Below are positions 16,863 through 24,879 of a DNA stretch of 64,000 bases, piece after piece; positions within the stretch are counted from its first letter, which is position 1; each line of letters begins with the position of its first letter. The DNA is taken from contig OX638292.1 in NCBI GenBank assembly GCA_951812285.1, positions 124,001 through 188,000 on the forward strand, given 5' to 3'. The notes beneath the pieces were generated by a model that saw only the letters and a program-made list of their open reading frames with translations, did no database searches and had not been told where the DNA came from. Origin of the DNA: an uncultured Dehalococcoidia bacterium (lineage in GTDB: Bacteria; Chloroflexota; Dehalococcoidia; Lucifugimonadales; UBA1127). A program made the position numbers and the translations under genes.

Positions 16863-17702
16863 ATGCCCGCCTTCGCCGACAAACTCCTCGCCGCCGCCGA
16901 GCGCAACCGCAGCCTCCTCTGCGTCGGCCTCGACCCCGACCCCGCGCGCATGCCCGTCGCCGACGTCGCCGAGTTCAACCGCGCCATCATCGAGGCCACG
17001 GCGGACCTTGTCTGCGCCTACAAGCCCAACCTCGCCTTCTACGAGGCGTTCGGCCCCGCCGGCCTCGACGCCCTCCGCGCCACCCTCGACGCCATCCCCG
17101 ATTGGATCCCCGTCATCGCCGACGCCAAGCGCGGCGACCTCGACAACTCCTCCGCCGGCTACGCCAGGGCCCTCTTTGACGTGTGGGACTTTGACGCCGC
17201 CACCTTCCATCCCTACATGGGCCGCGACTCCCTCGCGCCCTTCCTCGCCCGCCCGGAGCGCGGCATCCTCGTCCTCTGCCGCACCTCCAACCCCAGCGCC
17301 CGCGAGTTCCAGGACCTGCAGGTTACGCCCATGACCGGCGGCGACACCCGCCCCATGTACGAGTACGTCGCGATGACCGCCGCCAAGTGGAACGACAACG
17401 GCAACGTCGGCCTCGTCGTCGGCGCCACCTACCCCGACGAGCTCGAGCGCGTCCGCGACCTCTGCACCGACATGCCCATCCTCATCCCCGGCGTCGGCGC
17501 GCAGGAGGGCGCCCTCGAGCGCTCCGTCGCCGCCGGCATCGACGAGCGCGGCCGCAACGCCATCGTCAACGCCAGCCGCGGCGTCATCTACGCCGGCGAC
17601 GACCCCGCCACCTACCCCCAGGCCGCCCGCAACGCCGCCCAACACCTTCGCGACACCATCAACCGCGTCCTCGAAGACCGCGGCCTCGGTTGGGCCGCCT
17701 AA
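16863..17702 (+). CDS. pyrF: Orotidine 5-phosphate decarboxylase, type 2
   Basis: PyrF decarboxylates OMP to UMP in pyrimidine synthesis. The 279 residues are longer than the E. coli type and match the type-2 (PyrF2) subfamily. LLCVGLDPDPARMP opens the barrel, the catalytic Asp-Lys-Asp set is in VIADAKRGDLDN, and ATFHPYMGRDSL and ILIPGVGAQEG complete the phosphate site. An AGGAG lies just before the ATG. No other pyrimidine gene is adjacent. Confidence 0.95.
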   Translation: MPAFADKLLAAAERNRSLLCVGLDPDPARMPVADVAEFNRAIIEATADLVCAYKPNLAFYEAFGPAGLDALRATLDAIPDWIPVIADAKRGDLDNSSAGYARALFDVWDFDAATFHPYMGRDSLAPFLARPERGILVLCRTSNPSAREFQDLQVTPMTGGDTRPMYEYVAMTAAKWNDNGNVGLVVGATYPDELERVRDLCTDMPILIPGVGAQEGALERSVAAGIDERGRNAIVNASRGVIYAGDDPATYPQAARNAAQHLRDTINRVLEDRGLGWAA

Positions 17703-17800
17703 CCCGTATACCTTCCCCCCGTGGGGGAAGGACAGGATGGGGGAGTGCCCACCCCCCTCGCTACCGTCATTCCCGCGAAAGCGGGAATCCAGAGGGGAAG
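17703..17800. repeat. Repeat B followed by palindromic repeat A
   Basis: A family B unit (CCTTCCCCC / GGGGGAAGG, then GATGGGGGAGTG) at about 17708-17757 is followed by a family A unit, ATTCCCGC-GAAA-GCGGGAAT plus CCAGAGGGG, at 17768-17798. The pair separates pyrF from the DUF951 gene. Confidence 0.8.
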
Positions 17801-17831
17801 AGGCGGGGGGCAAAGCCGAAAGGAAGCAAAG

Positions 17832-18026
17832 TTGCCGCCAATCCTCGACCTGCACCTCGGAGACATCCTCACGCTGAAGAAGCAGCACCCCTGCGGCGGC
17901 TCGACGTGGGAGGTCGTGCGGGTAGGCATGGACATCGGCATCGTCTGCCAGACCTGCAACCGCCGAGTCATGCTCCCAAGAAGCGAGCTGGAGCGGCGCG
18001 TTAAACGCCACGAACCGGCTCAGTAG
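17832..18026 (+). CDS. DUF951 family small protein
   Basis: The 64 residues from TTG at 17832 read [20 protein letters not shown], then [12 protein letters not shown], and a second Cys pair in [13 protein letters not shown]. This is the DUF951 pattern: a small basic protein, often next to translation or DNA-partition genes, of unknown role. The two cysteine groups suggest metal binding. AGGA at 17821 places the TTG start. Upstream codons in the same frame are only the palindromic repeat, so a longer protein is unlikely. Confidence 0.82.
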   Translation: MPPILDLHLGDILTLKKQHPCGGSTWEVVRVGMDIGIVCQTCNRRVMLPRSELERRVKRHEPAQ

Positions 18027-18039
18027 AGGGGAAAACTGG

Positions 18040-18111
18040 AGCGGAAGAGGGGATTCGAACCCCCGACCTCCTCCTTGGCAAGGAGGCGTTCTACCACTGA
18101 ACTACTTCCGC
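18040..18111 (-). tRNA. tRNA-Gly (anticodon GCC)
   Basis: The minus strand folds into a full cloverleaf. The 7-bp acceptor is GCGGAAG/CTTCCGC, the D-arm GTTC...GAAC, the anticodon stem CCTCC/GGAGG around TTGCCAA, and the T-arm has loop TTCGAAT. The discriminator is U and CCA is not encoded. The anticodon GCC reads GGC/GGT codons. Confidence 0.95.
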
Positions 18112-18205
18112 TCAGGTAGGCATTCATTATAGGAATCCAGCCGCCCACCGGTCAACCGCAGACTATCCATTCGCCCGGAGAAAATCGTAGGGTGAACGCC
18201 TGCCC

Positions 18206-19177
18206 CTACCCAACCACCCGGCTCGGCATCGGCTCCCCCTTGCACGCAGCGATCGCATTCTCGACGGCCATCATCGCCATCCGCCGCCGCGTCGCGAAGC
18301 TCGCGCTCCCGATGTGCGGCGTCACCACCACGTTCGGCAGCGACAGCAGCGGGTGGGCCGCCGGGATCGGCTCCGGCGCCGTCACGTCCAGCCCCGCGCC
18401 CGCGATGCGCCCCTCGCGCAGCGCCCCCACCAGCGCCTCCGTGTCCACCACGTCGCCCCGGGAGGTGTTGATGAGGAACGCCGTCGGCCGCATCGCCGCC
18501 AGCTCCGCCGCGCCAATGAGGTTGTGCGTAGAGGCCGTCAGCGGCACGTGCAGCGACACAAAGTCGCTCTGCGCCAGCAGCTCCTTCAGGTCCGGCACGA
18601 ACGTGGCCCCAAGCGCGGCCTCCGCCTCCACGCGGCGGTTGTTCGCCGTGTACCGGATGCGCATGTCGAACCCCCGCGCCCGCCGCGCCACCGCACTCCC
18701 GATGGCCCCCATGCCCACGATGCCCAGCGTCGCCCCGTACACGTCCGTCCCCAGCCACAGCGCCGGGTGCCACAACCCCCAGTTCCCCGCCCGCGTATCC
18801 GCGTCGGACGCCACAACGTGCCGCGCCGCCGCTAGCATCAGCGCGAAGGCCAGGTCCGCCGTCGTCTCCTCCAGCACGTCGGGCGTGTTGCCGACCAGCA
18901 CGTTCCGCCCGGAGCATGTCGCCACGTCCACGTTGTTGTACCCGACGGCCATGTTCGCGACGACCCTGAGCGTCGGCGCCGCGTTCAGCAGCTCCGCGTC
19001 TACCCGGTCCGAGATCATCGTCACGATGGCGACGCACCCCGCGGCCCGCTCGGCGAGCTTCTCCGGCGGCGGAGGGTCGTACCCATCCCACACGTCCACC
19101 TCGGCGAACTCCTCCCGCAGCCGGGCCAGCGCGTCGGGCGCAATTTCCCGCGTGACAAACACCCGTCCGTCAATCAT
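18206..19177 (-). CDS. D-isomer 2-hydroxyacid dehydrogenase (glyoxylate/hydroxypyruvate reductase-like)
   Basis: Members reduce 2-keto acids such as glyoxylate or hydroxypyruvate with NAD(P)H. The ATG at 19177, preceded by GGAGGCGACA, gives 323 residues. Features are the catalytic-domain start RVFVTREIAPDAL, NMAVGYNNVDV, the Rossmann motif LGIVGMGAIGSAVARRA, NTSRGDVVDTEAL with the substrate arginine, the glutamate in TAPEPIP and the catalytic His in VTPHIGSAS. The coding stretch continues upstream of this start but carries no family similarity. It lies convergent to DUF951 across the tRNA and divergent from the malic-enzyme gene. Confidence 0.92.
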   Translation of the reverse strand: MIDGRVFVTREIAPDALARLREEFAEVDVWDGYDPPPPEKLAERAAGCVAIVTMISDRVDAELLNAAPTLRVVANMAVGYNNVDVATCSGRNVLVGNTPDVLEETTADLAFALMLAAARHVVASDADTRAGNWGLWHPALWLGTDVYGATLGIVGMGAIGSAVARRARGFDMRIRYTANNRRVEAEAALGATFVPDLKELLAQSDFVSLHVPLTASTHNLIGAAELAAMRPTAFLINTSRGDVVDTEALVGALREGRIAGAGLDVTAPEPIPAAHPLLSLPNVVVTPHIGSASFATRRRMAMMAVENAIAACKGEPMPSRVVG

Positions 19178-19339
19178 TGTCGCCTCCACAGCGGCCTCTT
19201 TTCTCATTGTAGACCTCGGCCGTCGTGGCGCTTCATCGCGGAGGCGGCATGGACAAAGATATAGACCAATCCTTTGGCTCACGCCGTCTCAATCTATACG
19301 AAACGCCACCTCCAAACGTGTAGTTCCCCTCGCTTCCGC

Positions 19340-19369
19340 TTGCCCATACAAGCCAAAGTTGGGTACTAT
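19340..19369 (+). promoter_or_regulatory. Promoter of the malic-enzyme gene
   Basis: TTGCCC (19340-19345), an 18-bp spacer and TACTAT (19364-19369) lie about 100 bp upstream of the start. The same TTGCCC-18-TANNNT layout recurs in repeat family C. Confidence 0.5.
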
Positions 19370-19468
19370 GGCTGCAATCTGCGCTGGCTTTGCTACGGTC
19401 TTGCTGTCGCAGTCGACGGGAGACGGGGCCGCCCCCCGCACCCAACACCGCCGGGGAGGGATCCAGCA

Positions 19469-20926
19469 ATGACCACGAGGAACAACCCTAGTATCGCCTA
19501 TAGCATCACGGTGCGGGCGCAGTACCCCAACCGTGTCGGCATGCTGGCCGCCATCTCCGCTGCAATCGGCGAAGTCGAGGGCGACATCGGCGCCATCGAC
19601 ACCGTCAGCTCCAGCCGCACCTCCATGACCCGCGACATCACCATCAACGCCCGCGACGTCGCTCACGGCGAGCGCATCGCCAACCGCGTCCGCAAGGTGC
19701 CCGGCGTCAAGGTGGCCAGCGTCTCTGACCCCGTCTTCCTGCGGCACCTCGGCGGCAAGATTGAGGTCAACAGCCGCTCGCCCGTCACAACCCGCAACGA
19801 CATGTCCATCGTCTACACCCCCGGCGTCGGCCGCGTCAGCATGGCTATCTACCACGACCCGCAGGCCCTCTGGACGCTGACGGGCAAGGGCAACACCGTC
19901 GCCGTCGTCACCGACGGCACCGCCGTCCTCGGCCTCGGCGACATCGGCCCCGGCGGCGCCATGCCCGTCATGGAGGGCAAGGCCGTCCTCTTCAAGGAGC
20001 TCGCCGGCGTCGACGCCTACCCCATCTGCCTCGACACCAAGGACGCCGACGAGATCGTTGAGATCGTGAAGGCCATCAGCCCCGGCTTCGGCGGCGTCAA
20101 CCTGGAGGACATCTCTGCCCCCCGCTGCTTCTATGTTGAGGAGCGCCTGAAGGACGAGTTGGACATCCCAATATTCCACGACGACCAGCACGGCACTGCC
20201 GTCGTGGTGCTGGCCGGCCTTATCAACGCCGTCAAGATCACCGGCAAGAAGATGGAGGACCTGAAGGTGGTGGTCAACGGCGTGGGCGCCAGCGGCATTG
20301 CCTGCGCCAAGATCCTCATGACCGCCGGCTGCTACAACATCATCGGCTGTGACACCCAGGGCATCGTCTACCGCGGCCGCGACAACCGCGGCAACAAGGC
20401 CAAGGACGATTTCGCGGAGATCAGCAACCCGGACAACATCGAGGGCGACCTCGCCAAGGCGATGCAGGGCGCCGACGTCTTCCTCGGCCTCTCCGGCCCC
20501 AACACCGTCACCCCCGCTATGGCAAGGGAAATGAACGACGAGCCCATCATCTTCGCCATGGCCAACCCGGACCCGGAGATTTGGCCAGAGGAGGCTCAGG
20601 GCATTGCGAGGGTCATGGCCACCGGCCGCTCCGACTACCCCAACCAGATCAACAACGCCCTCTGCTTCCCCGGAATCTTCCGGGGTGCCCTGGACGTCCG
20701 CGCCCGTGAGATCAACGAGGAGATGAAGCTCGCCGCCGCCCAGGCCATCGCCGCCGGCGTCCCCAACAGCGACCTGAACGAGGACTACATCATCCCCAGC
20801 ATCTTCGACAAGGGTGTCGTCCGCCGCGTAGCCCGGGAGGTCGCCGCCGCCGCCCAGCGCACCGGCGTAGCCCGGCGCTCCCGCCGTCGCATAACCTCCT
20901 ACTCCCCCCGCAGCCGCGGCGTGTAG
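19469..20926 (+). CDS. maeB: NAD(P)-malic enzyme with an N-terminal ACT domain
   Basis: Malic enzyme decarboxylates malate to pyruvate. The 485 residues begin with a 75-residue ACT domain (SITVRAQYPNRVGMLAAISA through VRKVPGVKVASV), a regulatory ligand-binding fold, followed by the catalytic part: SIVYTPGVGRVS, TDGTAVLGLGDIG, IFHDDQHGTAVV and the nucleotide motif VVNGVGASGIAC. GGGGAGGG precedes the ATG at 19469. The ACT fusion suggests allosteric control by an amino acid or similar ligand. NAD versus NADP preference is not decided. The C-terminus ends in a short basic tail. Confidence 0.93.
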   Translation: MTTRNNPSIAYSITVRAQYPNRVGMLAAISAAIGEVEGDIGAIDTVSSSRTSMTRDITINARDVAHGERIANRVRKVPGVKVASVSDPVFLRHLGGKIEVNSRSPVTTRNDMSIVYTPGVGRVSMAIYHDPQALWTLTGKGNTVAVVTDGTAVLGLGDIGPGGAMPVMEGKAVLFKELAGVDAYPICLDTKDADEIVEIVKAISPGFGGVNLEDISAPRCFYVEERLKDELDIPIFHDDQHGTAVVVLAGLINAVKITGKKMEDLKVVVNGVGASGIACAKILMTAGCYNIIGCDTQGIVYRGRDNRGNKAKDDFAEISNPDNIEGDLAKAMQGADVFLGLSGPNTVTPAMAREMNDEPIIFAMANPDPEIWPEEAQGIARVMATGRSDYPNQINNALCFPGIFRGALDVRAREINEEMKLAAAQAIAAGVPNSDLNEDYIIPSIFDKGVVRRVAREVAAAAQRTGVARRSRRRITSYSPRSRGV

Positions 20927-20940
20927 GCCCCGCCGAATCC

Positions 20941-21339
20941 CTAGACCCGAGCGTCCAACCGGGAGAGCTCGCCCGGCCAGCCGAGGACAAGCTGGTCCGC
21001 CGTCATCAACTGGTGACCGGCAAGTGCCGTCGCCACAATGAATCGATCGGCTGGATCACCGTGAAAGTCGGGCAAGAGCCCGGCTCGAGCGGCAATTGAG
21101 CCGTCAATGGGAATCTCAACCAGGCCGGTCCGCAGGAGTTCTCGGCGCCACGCATCCAAAGGGATGTCAATGTGCAACTGGCCCTTTTGGAGACGCATGC
21201 CGACTTCCCAAAATGACACTGCTGAAACGACTGCTTCACCCCTGTTCAATGCCGTCTCAACCGTGCGTCGCGTTGACGGACCCGTTCTGCTGTCTCCGTG
21301 CCAATGCCAGATGATGACGTGAGTGTCCAGGAGTATCAA
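20941..21339 (-). CDS. vapC: PIN-domain toxin, VapC type
   Basis: VapC toxins are ribonucleases that cut tRNA or rRNA when freed from the antitoxin. The TTG at 21339 overlaps the antitoxin stop (TTGA) and follows AAAAGGACC, giving 132 residues. The opening LILLDTHVIIW supplies the first catalytic Asp; SAVSFWEVGM supplies the Glu; GDPADRFIVATA and LMTADQLVLGW supply the later acidic residues. It is the second gene of a two-gene module. Some longer open codons upstream belong to the antitoxin region in another frame. Confidence 0.88.
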   Translation of the reverse strand: MILLDTHVIIWHWHGDSRTGPSTRRTVETALNRGEAVVSAVSFWEVGMRLQKGQLHIDIPLDAWRRELLRTGLVEIPIDGSIAARAGLLPDFHGDPADRFIVATALAGHQLMTADQLVLGWPGELSRLDARV

Positions 21340-21617
21340 AACAGGTCCTTTTCGGAGGCGTCCGGTTCTTGAAACCACTCGGCGGGCATGGGTGACACGA
21401 TATCGCCTAGGATTTCGATACGACCGCGGTCGATGCCGAAGAAGGCCGTTGGCTTCTGACGGTGCGGCGCCAGCTTGGCCACCGGCTTCCCGAACTTCGT
21501 GATCACGATCTCCTCGCCGCTCTCCGCTACCTCGTCCATGAGTTGCAGGCACTTCGCCTTGAACTCCGACGCCTTGACGGTTCGGATACCGCTGATTGAT
21601 GAGTCTATTGTTGCCAA
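21336..21617 (-). CDS. Phd/YefM-family antitoxin
   Basis: The antitoxin neutralises the adjacent PIN toxin and normally represses its own operon. The 93 residues contain the Phd fold pattern VKASEFKAKCLQLMDEVAES and EEIVITKFGKPVAKLAP. The rest (TAFFGIDRGRIEILGDIV onward) is the toxin-wrapping tail. The start is TTG at 21617 with AGGAG seven bases ahead. It overlaps the toxin start by four bases, indicating translational coupling. Confidence 0.88.
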   Translation of the reverse strand: MATIDSSISGIRTVKASEFKAKCLQLMDEVAESGEEIVITKFGKPVAKLAPHRQKPTAFFGIDRGRIEILGDIVSPMPAEWFQEPDASEKDLF

Positions 21618-21652
21618 GGCGCAGCTCCTGGTATTGTCTTGCGCTCGATATT

Positions 21653-21674
21653 ACCATAGTCATGACCATGGTCA
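21653..21674. promoter_or_regulatory. Candidate operator of the Phd/VapC module
   Basis: Two direct half-sites, ACCATAGTCA (21653) and ACCATGGTCA (21665), sit 12 bp apart, the second within the perfect palindrome TGACCATGGTCA. They lie 36-57 bp upstream of the antitoxin start, where an autoregulating antitoxin would bind. Confidence 0.5.
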
Positions 21675-21718
21675 CAATGCTTGACTGAGCGGGCAGGGTA
21701 GGTCAAGGGATGACCCTC

Positions 21719-22549
21719 CTACCGAGGCAGCGTCCGCGACGCCCGCGTGATGCCCCGACGAATGTCGAGCGCGCTCGGCATCGCCTTCGTCACCACGCGC
21801 CAAAACGCCTTCGAGTGGTTCCGCACCTTCAGGTGCGCCAGCTCGTGCACCGCGATGTACTCGATCTCGTATGGGTCCAGCATCAAGCACCGCCAGCTGA
21901 ACCGCAGCACCCCATCGCTGGAGCAACTCCCCCATTGCGCCCGCGCGTTGCTGATGCGCACCACCGGCTTGGCCCTCGGCGCCACGAGGGGCTTGCACTC
22001 GTCCACCGCTTGTTGAATGACCTCTGTCGCCTGCGCCCGGTACCACGCCACTAGCGCCTCTCGGACGCTTTCCCTGAGGGAATCGCCCTCTATCCCCAGT
22101 GGCGCCGTCACATGAAAGTGCCATCTGCCGAGGTAGATGAGGTCGGGCTCCTCGACGAAGACGTTGCAGTCCTCGTCGTGAAGGCTCACCGCCACTGCCT
22201 CAACCGGTCCTGGCTCGATGGTTATCGCGGCCTTTCGACCGAGGTACGGCACGCTCTCGCCGTACCCGAATGGCGAGATCTTGGGCCGCTCTCGGTGCTC
22301 GATCAGCTTGTCCACCACCCAGCTGCCCTTGGCCTGCACGAACTCTCGAACGCGCCTCTGCGAGATCCGCACCGGCGCCCGCACCTCCACTATCCCGCCC
22401 AGCACGCGGAGTCCCATCGTCCGCTTGCGTCGAGGGCTGCGAATAACGGTGAAGTCGATGCGGCGTCCTCGCCACTCGATGGCGTCGAGCTCAGGCGGAG
22501 GCGGCGGGGCCACGGGCCGCTTACGCGGTCGAGGAATAGCGAGCTTCAT
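21719..22549 (-). CDS. YgjP-type (DUF45/M48-like) metallopeptidase
   Basis: This is a zinc-dependent peptidase family of unknown substrate, often next to restriction or toxin genes. The ATG at 22549 gives 276 residues. The N-terminal half has RRIDFTVIRSPRRKRTMGL, typical of the family. The zinc motif HELAHLKVRNHSKAFW (HExxH plus a third His) lies near residue 240, preceded by AQWGSCSSDGVLRFSWR. It sits between the two toxin-antitoxin modules, which could reflect a mobile or accessory island. Confidence 0.88.
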   Translation of the reverse strand: MKLAIPRPRKRPVAPPPPPELDAIEWRGRRIDFTVIRSPRRKRTMGLRVLGGIVEVRAPVRISQRRVREFVQAKGSWVVDKLIEHRERPKISPFGYGESVPYLGRKAAITIEPGPVEAVAVSLHDEDCNVFVEEPDLIYLGRWHFHVTAPLGIEGDSLRESVREALVAWYRAQATEVIQQAVDECKPLVAPRAKPVVRISNARAQWGSCSSDGVLRFSWRCLMLDPYEIEYIAVHELAHLKVRNHSKAFWRVVTKAMPSALDIRRGITRASRTLPR

Positions 22550-22700
22550 AGCGCCAGTGTAGTGGGAATCGCGGGGACGAAGAAACGGGATCAAAGGTTC
22601 GGTTTGGGTGCTTTGATGTTGGGAAGGCCTCAACAGAAAGGCCGGACAGGGCGTTGTGTAAGTTCCTGTGGCACGCGCTAGCCGCCGTAACCTCCAAGCG

Positions 22701-23048
22701 CTAGGGTGCCGCCGCTGGCGACGGAATCTCAACCTCAATCCAGCCAAAGGTCGGAGGAAATTCTGGATGTGACCGCTCTCCTTCGGTCAATCGGTCCCAC
22801 TCCGCCTGTTCCTCTTCGGTCAGAGGCTTGTTGTAGTAGGCAACGGCCTCCTCCATCGTCATGAACCTCTCAGGGAGCGGGTCGCCGAACTCCGCCATGG
22901 CTCCAACGTGACCGTCAATCGCCTCTTTGATGTTGCGCTGGATGTCCTCCCACGTCTTGCCCGTGCTCACGCAACCAGGGAAGTCAGGAATGTATGCACA
23001 GTAGTTGTTTGGCGTCTGCTCGTAGACAACCACGCACTGTACTCTCAT
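22701..23048 (-). CDS. hicB: HicB-family antitoxin
   Basis: HicB neutralises HicA and represses the operon. The ATG at 23048 overlaps the hicA stop by four bases. The 115 residues show the partial RNase-H fold start VQCVVVYEQTPNNYCAYIP, then DFPGCVSTGKTWEDIQRNI and KEAIDGHVGAM. The C-terminal 50 residues are acidic and proline-rich rather than a clear ribbon-helix-helix or helix-turn-helix, so the DNA-binding mode is uncertain. Confidence 0.9.
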   Translation of the reverse strand: MRVQCVVVYEQTPNNYCAYIPDFPGCVSTGKTWEDIQRNIKEAIDGHVGAMAEFGDPLPERFMTMEEAVAYYNKPLTEEEQAEWDRLTEGERSHPEFPPTFGWIEVEIPSPAAAP

Positions 23049-23245
23049 CGTTGTTCCTTCCGAATTCCGGCCTGGCGTTGGATCGATGCCCAAGTGCCCG
23101 GCTTGAGGTCCTCGCCTGGATGTCCGGGGATTGTCACGGTTCCCGGCTTCTCCGAATGTCTATAATGCCGATGACTTCCTGTCATTCGGACTAACCGCCA
23201 CCCATCCTCCTCCACCATTCGGATGGCTTCTCTGACCTTTGGCAT
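23045..23245 (-). CDS. hicA: HicA-family mRNA interferase toxin
   Basis: HicA cleaves mRNA independently of ribosomes. The ATG at 23245 gives 66 residues with the double-stranded-RNA-binding-like pattern: MPKVREAIRMVEEDGWRLVR, the catalytic His in TGSHRHYRH, and VTIPGHPGEDLKPGTWASI. The toxin-first gene order is typical of hicAB. It overlaps hicB at ATGA. Confidence 0.92.
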   Translation of the reverse strand: MPKVREAIRMVEEDGWRLVRMTGSHRHYRHSEKPGTVTIPGHPGEDLKPGTWASIQRQAGIRKEQR

Positions 23246-23251
23246 GTTGCC

Positions 23252-23283
23252 GGAAATTGTCCCATAACTGGGCGCCAATTTCC
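23252..23283. promoter_or_regulatory. Candidate HicB operator
   Basis: GGAAATTG (23252) and CAATTTCC (23276) form a perfect 8-bp inverted repeat, with CCC and GGG continuing the symmetry inward. It lies 7 bp upstream of hicA, consistent with autoregulation. Confidence 0.55.
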
Positions 23284-23293
23284 AGTGATGCCC

Positions 23294-24145
23294 CTACCGC
23301 ACAGTCACGTTCGGCACGTCCTCGTCCAGCCCGATGATGAAGTTCCGAACGATGCGGTTGAACCCCTCCGGTCGCTCCGCCATCGGCAGGTGCCCCGCGC
23401 CGTCGACCACCGCCAGTCGCGCGTTCGCCATCCGCTCCCGCAGCCGCTCCGCCTGCGACAACGGCGCGATGCCGTCCATGACGCCCCACACCAGCAGCGT
23501 CTCTCCCGTCAGCGCCTCGACGGCAGCCGTCAGCTCCGCGTCGCCGATGCCGTCCGCGACCCTCGACAGCGTCTCCCGCCCCTTCGACTGACGCATGAAC
23601 TCCGGCCCCTGCCGCACGTTCTCCCACTGCGTGCCGAAGCCAGTGCGGTCCGCCGTCGCCACCATCCCCAGCCGCGCGAACATCCCCGTCGCAAACGCCT
23701 CGTCGTCCAACGCCGCCATGTCCACCGCGGGCGCGTCGTCCCACGAGAGCCCCAGCGGATCGACGAGCGCCAGCCGACGGAACCGCTCCGGTTGCGCCGC
23801 CGCCATGCGCATCGCCAGCCATCCGCCGACGCAGTGGCCTATCAGCGTCGCCTCCTCGATTCCCGCGTCGCTGAGCAGCCCGGCGATGAGCCGCGCGTAG
23901 TCGTCGACGCTCGAGACCCCTTCCGGTGGCGCCCCGTCGGCCCAGCCCGGCAGCTGCGGCGCCCAGATGTCCGTCACAGTGCCCATCGCGATGTGGTAGC
24001 TCTCCCACCGCCCCGACGGCCCCATGCCATGCAGGTACACCACCGGCGCGTACCGCTCCAGCCGCCCGCCCCTGAAGTATGGAACGTCAACGCCGTCAAC
24101 CTGCGCCGTGTGCCGGCCGTAGACAGAGCCGTCTGCTGCACCCAT
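23294..24145 (-). CDS. Alpha/beta hydrolase with a cysteine nucleophile
   Basis: The 283 residues have the alpha/beta-hydrolase core: YLHGMGPSGRWE (oxyanion region), LIGHCVGGWLA (nucleophile elbow), LLVWGVMDGIAP (acid, Asp about 224) and VVDGAGHLPM (base, His about 252). The nucleophile position, about residue 105, is Cys where most esterases and C-C hydrolases have Ser, as in dienelactone hydrolases. The elbow-to-cap spacing fits the meta-cleavage hydrolase group. GGAGCGG precedes the ATG. The substrate is unknown; the neighbours are a hypothetical protein and a flavin monooxygenase, which would fit a degradative role. Confidence 0.82.
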   Translation of the reverse strand: MGAADGSVYGRHTAQVDGVDVPYFRGGRLERYAPVVYLHGMGPSGRWESYHIAMGTVTDIWAPQLPGWADGAPPEGVSSVDDYARLIAGLLSDAGIEEATLIGHCVGGWLAMRMAAAQPERFRRLALVDPLGLSWDDAPAVDMAALDDEAFATGMFARLGMVATADRTGFGTQWENVRQGPEFMRQSKGRETLSRVADGIGDAELTAAVEALTGETLLVWGVMDGIAPLSQAERLRERMANARLAVVDGAGHLPMAERPEGFNRIVRNFIIGLDEDVPNVTVR

Positions 24146-24179
24146 GAGTCCGCTCCTGAAATGCTATGCGTTGAGGATG

Positions 24180-24266
24180 TTCGCCAACCCGTTCATCGAA
24201 TCGTCATTCCCGCGAAGGCGGGAATCCAGAGGGGCGGGGTTGGCGGGTCTTCGCCAATCCGTTCAC
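24180..24266. repeat. Palindromic repeat A flanked by direct repeats
   Basis: The core ATTCCCGC-GAAG-GCGGGAAT plus CCAGAGGGGCGGGG lies at about 24204-24240. It is bracketed by TTCGCCAACCCGTTCA (24180) and TTCGCCAATCCGTTCA (24250), which differ at one base, as if the unit sits between duplicated target sequence. Confidence 0.75.
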
Positions 24267-24308
24267 CCGTAGGTTGTCCAAGAACCCAACTGCCGGACGG
24301 GGAAGCCC

Positions 24309-24818
24309 CTACGCCGACTCCGTCCACCAGATCTTCACGCAGTCAATGTGAAACCCGGACCCCGGCGCCGCGGGATCCGGCACCGGCCCGCCCTCCGGCG
24401 CCGCCACCTCGACGCGCACCAGGTAGTCCTCGCCTGACTCCACCCGCCGCTGCGCCGAGAGCGACGCGTCAGGGTCCGTCTGGTCGGCGATGGCGCTGAA
24501 GTCCCCGTACGCGCCGGAGTAGATGGCCTGCCGCTCGGAGCCCGACTTGTAGAAGCTCTCGATGAGCACCTGCGCATCGTCCGGCAAAGCCGCGCCGTCC
24601 TTCGCCGCCATGTGCAGCCGGAGCCCGCTGCCCCGGTGCTCAGCCGTCGGCCCCACGAAGATGAACAGGAACGGGTTCCCGTCCGGCCCAGGCTCCGGCA
24701 CCGCCAGCTCCCAGCCCCCCACCGCCATCCCGTCGCGGGTCTCCTGGATGAACTTCGTTATCTCCGGCGAGTTCTCGTCGAGGACATGGTTCGCACCGTT
24801 GTACAGGGGCAGGGGCAT
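24309..24818 (-). CDS. Conserved-looking hypothetical protein
   Basis: I do not recognise this family. GGAGGCGATCGCG before the ATG at 24818 supports a 169-residue protein. It has no signal peptide or membrane helix. Segments such as GGWELAVPEPGPDGNPFLFIF and FHIDCVKIWWTESA suggest a mixed beta protein with a hydrophobic C-terminal strand. Codon use matches neighbouring genes. It ends 62 bp after the flavin monooxygenase gene on the same strand and could be co-transcribed with it. Confidence 0.6.
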   Translation of the reverse strand: MPLPLYNGANHVLDENSPEITKFIQETRDGMAVGGWELAVPEPGPDGNPFLFIFVGPTAEHRGSGLRLHMAAKDGAALPDDAQVLIESFYKSGSERQAIYSGAYGDFSAIADQTDPDASLSAQRRVESGEDYLVRVEVAAPEGGPVPDPAAPGSGFHIDCVKIWWTESA

Positions 24819-24879
24819 CGCGATCGCCTCCGTGGCCGCGGCTCGCCTCAAGCGCTCCACCGGCCGGTGTTGGTATTGG

